A stretch of 64,000 nucleotides of DNA from Aequorivita echinoideorum (GTDB taxonomy: Bacteria > Bacteroidota > Bacteroidia > Flavobacteriales > Flavobacteriaceae): positions 124,001 through 188,000 of the forward strand of contig NZ_JAHCTB010000002.1 in the NCBI RefSeq assembly GCF_018476645.1. The letters are read 5' to 3'. Made by a program: the position numbers and the translations under genes. The notes under the pieces are model-generated. The model did not search any database, was not told the DNA's origin, and worked only from the letters and a program-made list of their open reading frames with translations. Positions 62,356 to 64,000 of the stretch are shown one piece after another (the stretch's first letter is position 1; the number at the start of each line of letters is the position of its first letter).

Positions 62356-62974
62356 CGGCGTTTGGAGCCATTACGTTTTTGCGACGGCTCCAAAATATAA
62401 AGATGTGATGAAACTAGTTTACATTCACGATTTAAGCGATGATGAACTGGAAGGACTTGAAGGGCTGATGATTCCATTCCAATCCAATCAAGATATTATT
62501 ACTGAAAAAAAAGAGGTTATCTATAGTTTTCTGAAAAAAGGAAAAAAAGTTTTTGTTGAAGGAGATACAACTTCAGAATGGCTGGATGCAGAATGGGTAG
62601 ACAGGCCAACCAACAATTATTGGTGGGTAGAAAACCCGAATAATCCGCCTATAAGTGATACAGATTTTTCGCACCCCATTTATGAAGGTCTTTCTCCGCG
62701 CCATTCCTGCTGGCACACGCATGGCTCATATCTTTCTGCGCCCAAAGGAGCAAAAATAATTCAGACCAAACCAGATGGAGAAATTATCACTTGGGAAACA
62801 CACGAATATGGGGGCACATTGATGGCAACTACGCTTGACCCTATTGTGGAAATTGGCGTACAGCAAATTACCCATTTGGATAATTACGTTGAAAAATTAG
62901 TGAAATGGATGTGCGGCGAAGAAGTCACCGGAAACTTTGAAGTGCCGAAGGAAAACTATGGAATTGCTGTTTAA
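62330..62974 (+). CDS. Amidotransferase-fold (ThuA-like) protein, paralogue 2
   Basis: Protein of 214 residues, the same length as the previous one: LEGLMIPFQSNQDI aligns with LLVVPNGSDHI, then FLKKGKKVFVEGDTTSEWLD in place of the FCFDGWFTN segment, GLSPRHSCWHTHGSYLSAPK, and GGTLMATTLDPIVEIG near the end. A His-rich loop (HSCWHTHG) could bind metal. Function unknown; paired, coupled genes suggest a heterodimer. Confidence 0.7.
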   Translation: MKKIGLLFNGVWSHYVFATAPKYKDVMKLVYIHDLSDDELEGLEGLMIPFQSNQDIITEKKEVIYSFLKKGKKVFVEGDTTSEWLDAEWVDRPTNNYWWVENPNNPPISDTDFSHPIYEGLSPRHSCWHTHGSYLSAPKGAKIIQTKPDGEIITWETHEYGGTLMATTLDPIVEIGVQQITHLDNYVEKLVKWMCGEEVTGNFEVPKENYGIAV

Positions 62975-62980
62975 ACAGTT

Positions 62981-63739
62981 TTGAAATTGGATTTAAAAAA
63001 ACAAATCGATTCAGAATATTCTGAAATAGTTATTTTGAATAATGAAAAAGGACGCGCGATCCAGACAAGCTATGTCTGCAGTCCCATTTTTAATCCTATT
63101 AAAGATAAGTATCCAACTTTTGAAGGCTATGAAGAAGCATCAGATTTAGGTTTGGGTTGCGGTTTTCCATTTGTACATGCTAATATAAAAGCTGGAAATA
63201 CAGTTGTGGATTTGGGCTGTGCAGCTGGCATAGATTCATTTATAATTCGAAAAATCGTTGGTGAAACTGGAAAAGTTATAGGTTTCGATTTGACAAAATC
63301 ATTGATTGACAGAGCTTCAAAAATTGCTTTAGAAAAGGATTTCAAGAACATAGAATTTCACCAAGGTGATATTGAGAATCTTCCATTAAAAAACAATAGT
63401 GTAGATTCGGTAACCTCGAATGGGGTGTTCAGCCTACTTCCAAATTTAGACAAAGCTTTCGACGAAGTTTACAGAATTCTGAAAAAGGACGGCACTTTTT
63501 CAATGTCAGACATAAATAAAAAATCAAATTTCAGCGAATCTTCGTATATAAAAGTGAAACAGTTTACCGGCTGCATCAACGGAATTCGTTATCAGGATTT
63601 TTATTTGGACAAGATGAGAAAAGCTGGTTTTTCAACAATAGAAATTGCGGAAGAACGAGTTTTGACTCTTCCAAAAAACATAGCAAATGAGGATGAACAG
63701 CAAAGTTTGTTCATTACCAATTTTGTAATAAAAAAATAA
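62981..63739 (+). CDS. ArsM-like class I SAM methyltransferase lacking one conserved Cys
   Basis: Protein of 252 residues. SAM motifs: VVDLGCAAGIDSF (motif I, about 75-87), VIGFDLTKSLIDRA, FHQGDIENLPL. The sequence follows arsenite methyltransferases: LGLGCGFPF (Cys60) and KQFTGCINGI (Cys198) match their As-binding Cys regions, but the usual SNCVINL is SNGVFSL (Gly148). So three-Cys arsenic binding is broken and another acceptor is likely. Start TTG 62981; no ATG is available. It follows the amidotransferase-like gene by 6 nt. Confidence 0.85.
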   Translation: MKLDLKKQIDSEYSEIVILNNEKGRAIQTSYVCSPIFNPIKDKYPTFEGYEEASDLGLGCGFPFVHANIKAGNTVVDLGCAAGIDSFIIRKIVGETGKVIGFDLTKSLIDRASKIALEKDFKNIEFHQGDIENLPLKNNSVDSVTSNGVFSLLPNLDKAFDEVYRILKKDGTFSMSDINKKSNFSESSYIKVKQFTGCINGIRYQDFYLDKMRKAGFSTIEIAEERVLTLPKNIANEDEQQSLFITNFVIKK

Positions 63740-63741
63740 GT

Positions 63742-64000
63742 ATGAATCAAGATTTCAACCATATACAGTCTGTTTATTGGGTGTTCACGCAACTTTGCAA
63801 TGATGATTGCGACCACTGTTATAATGATTCCAGTCCCTTTGGAAAGCGCATAAGCCACGACGATTGCATGGCCATAATAGACAATTTGCCCAATAAAATG
63901 GACCGATTGATCTTGAGCGGTGGTGAGCCGCTGGCCGATAAAAAATTATTATACGCTATTCTGGACAAACTGCAATCGCGTTACGGAAACGAAATACAGA
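63742..64000 (+). CDS. Radical SAM enzyme, cut by right edge
   Basis: The visible 86 residues show the radical SAM cluster motif CNDDCDHC (Cys19, Cys23, Cys26; CxxxCxxC) near the N-terminus, directly followed by YNDSSPFGKR, and LILSGGEPLADKKLLYAILD with the SAM-binding GGEP loop. ATG 63742 comes 2 nt after the methyltransferase stop. Only the start is in the window, so SPASM or other C-terminal domains cannot be judged. Confidence 0.9.
   Translation, partial: MNQDFNHIQSVYWVFTQLCNDDCDHCYNDSSPFGKRISHDDCMAIIDNLPNKMDRLILSGGEPLADKKLLYAILDKLQSRYGNEIQ

Noticed and set aside
62981-64000. Arsenic resistance operon
   Set aside because: The ArsM-like enzyme lacks one As-binding Cys and there is no ArsR, ArsB/Acr3 or ArsC in the window.

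Overview
The window is a stretch of an AT-rich Bacteroidota chromosome, most likely from a marine-type Flavobacteriaceae member. The evidence is TonB-dependent receptors with carboxypeptidase-like N-termini, many lipoproteins, an ECF sigma/FecR pair, DUF3570/DUF4266 proteins, a mevalonate-pathway HMG-CoA reductase, frequent TTG/GTG starts, and the Bacteroidota promoter signature TAnnTTTG upstream of many genes (for example at 3448, 17433, 28731, 34460, 41725, 44573 and 44673). One tRNA (Phe) is present. I saw no rRNA, CRISPR array, insertion sequence or prophage.

Layout. 1-2.1 kb: a ZnuD-like TonB receptor broken by a frameshift and running off the left edge, with a small His/Cys-rich partner. 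2.4-13.4 kb: mixed housekeeping and accessory genes (esterase lipoprotein, DUF2975/HTH pair, acyltransferase-like protein, RhlE helicase, TPR histidine kinase with LytTR regulator, M28 peptidase). 13.4-21.5 kb: three repeat-containing lipoproteins face an ECF sigma-FecR-TonB receptor operon. Three transcription units here share an exact two-part promoter motif, so this looks like a small self-contained surface-signalling regulon. 21.5-28.7 kb: argS, MarC, an SDR/DUF2867 protein, a BCCT transporter and CtlX. 28.9-31.8 kb: a thioredoxin-ApbE-DUF4266-DUF3570 cluster, in which the DUF3570 protein carries a possible FMN-attachment motif. 32.3-34.3 kb: rhodaneses and thioredoxin-like lipoproteins. 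34.4-41.3 kb: a complete trp operon (E,G,D,C,F,B,A) with a leader peptide containing three consecutive Trp codons and an attenuator, a REP-like element at the E/G junction and 7-bp repeat arrays in two spacers. 41.4-44.6 kb: ribosomal protein bTHX, mevalonate genes, and a GIY-YIG gene between duplicated tRNA-Phe ends. 44.7-54.2 kb: CoaX, outer-membrane protein, TPR protein, LptC, CorC-like protein, PpiD-like isomerase, tryptophan 2,3-dioxygenase and DUF481 protein. 54.3-64 kb: a co-directional cluster of DUF2064 transferase, Oar-like TonB receptor, YnjBCD-like ABC importer, two amidotransferase-fold paralogues, an ArsM-like methyltransferase that lacks one arsenic-binding Cys, and a radical SAM enzyme cut by the right edge.

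The two best candidates for undescribed biology are the sigma/FecR regulon with its A/B-repeat lipoproteins, and the right-hand TonB/ABC/methyltransferase/radical-SAM cluster, which looks like import plus enzymatic processing of an unknown small molecule.
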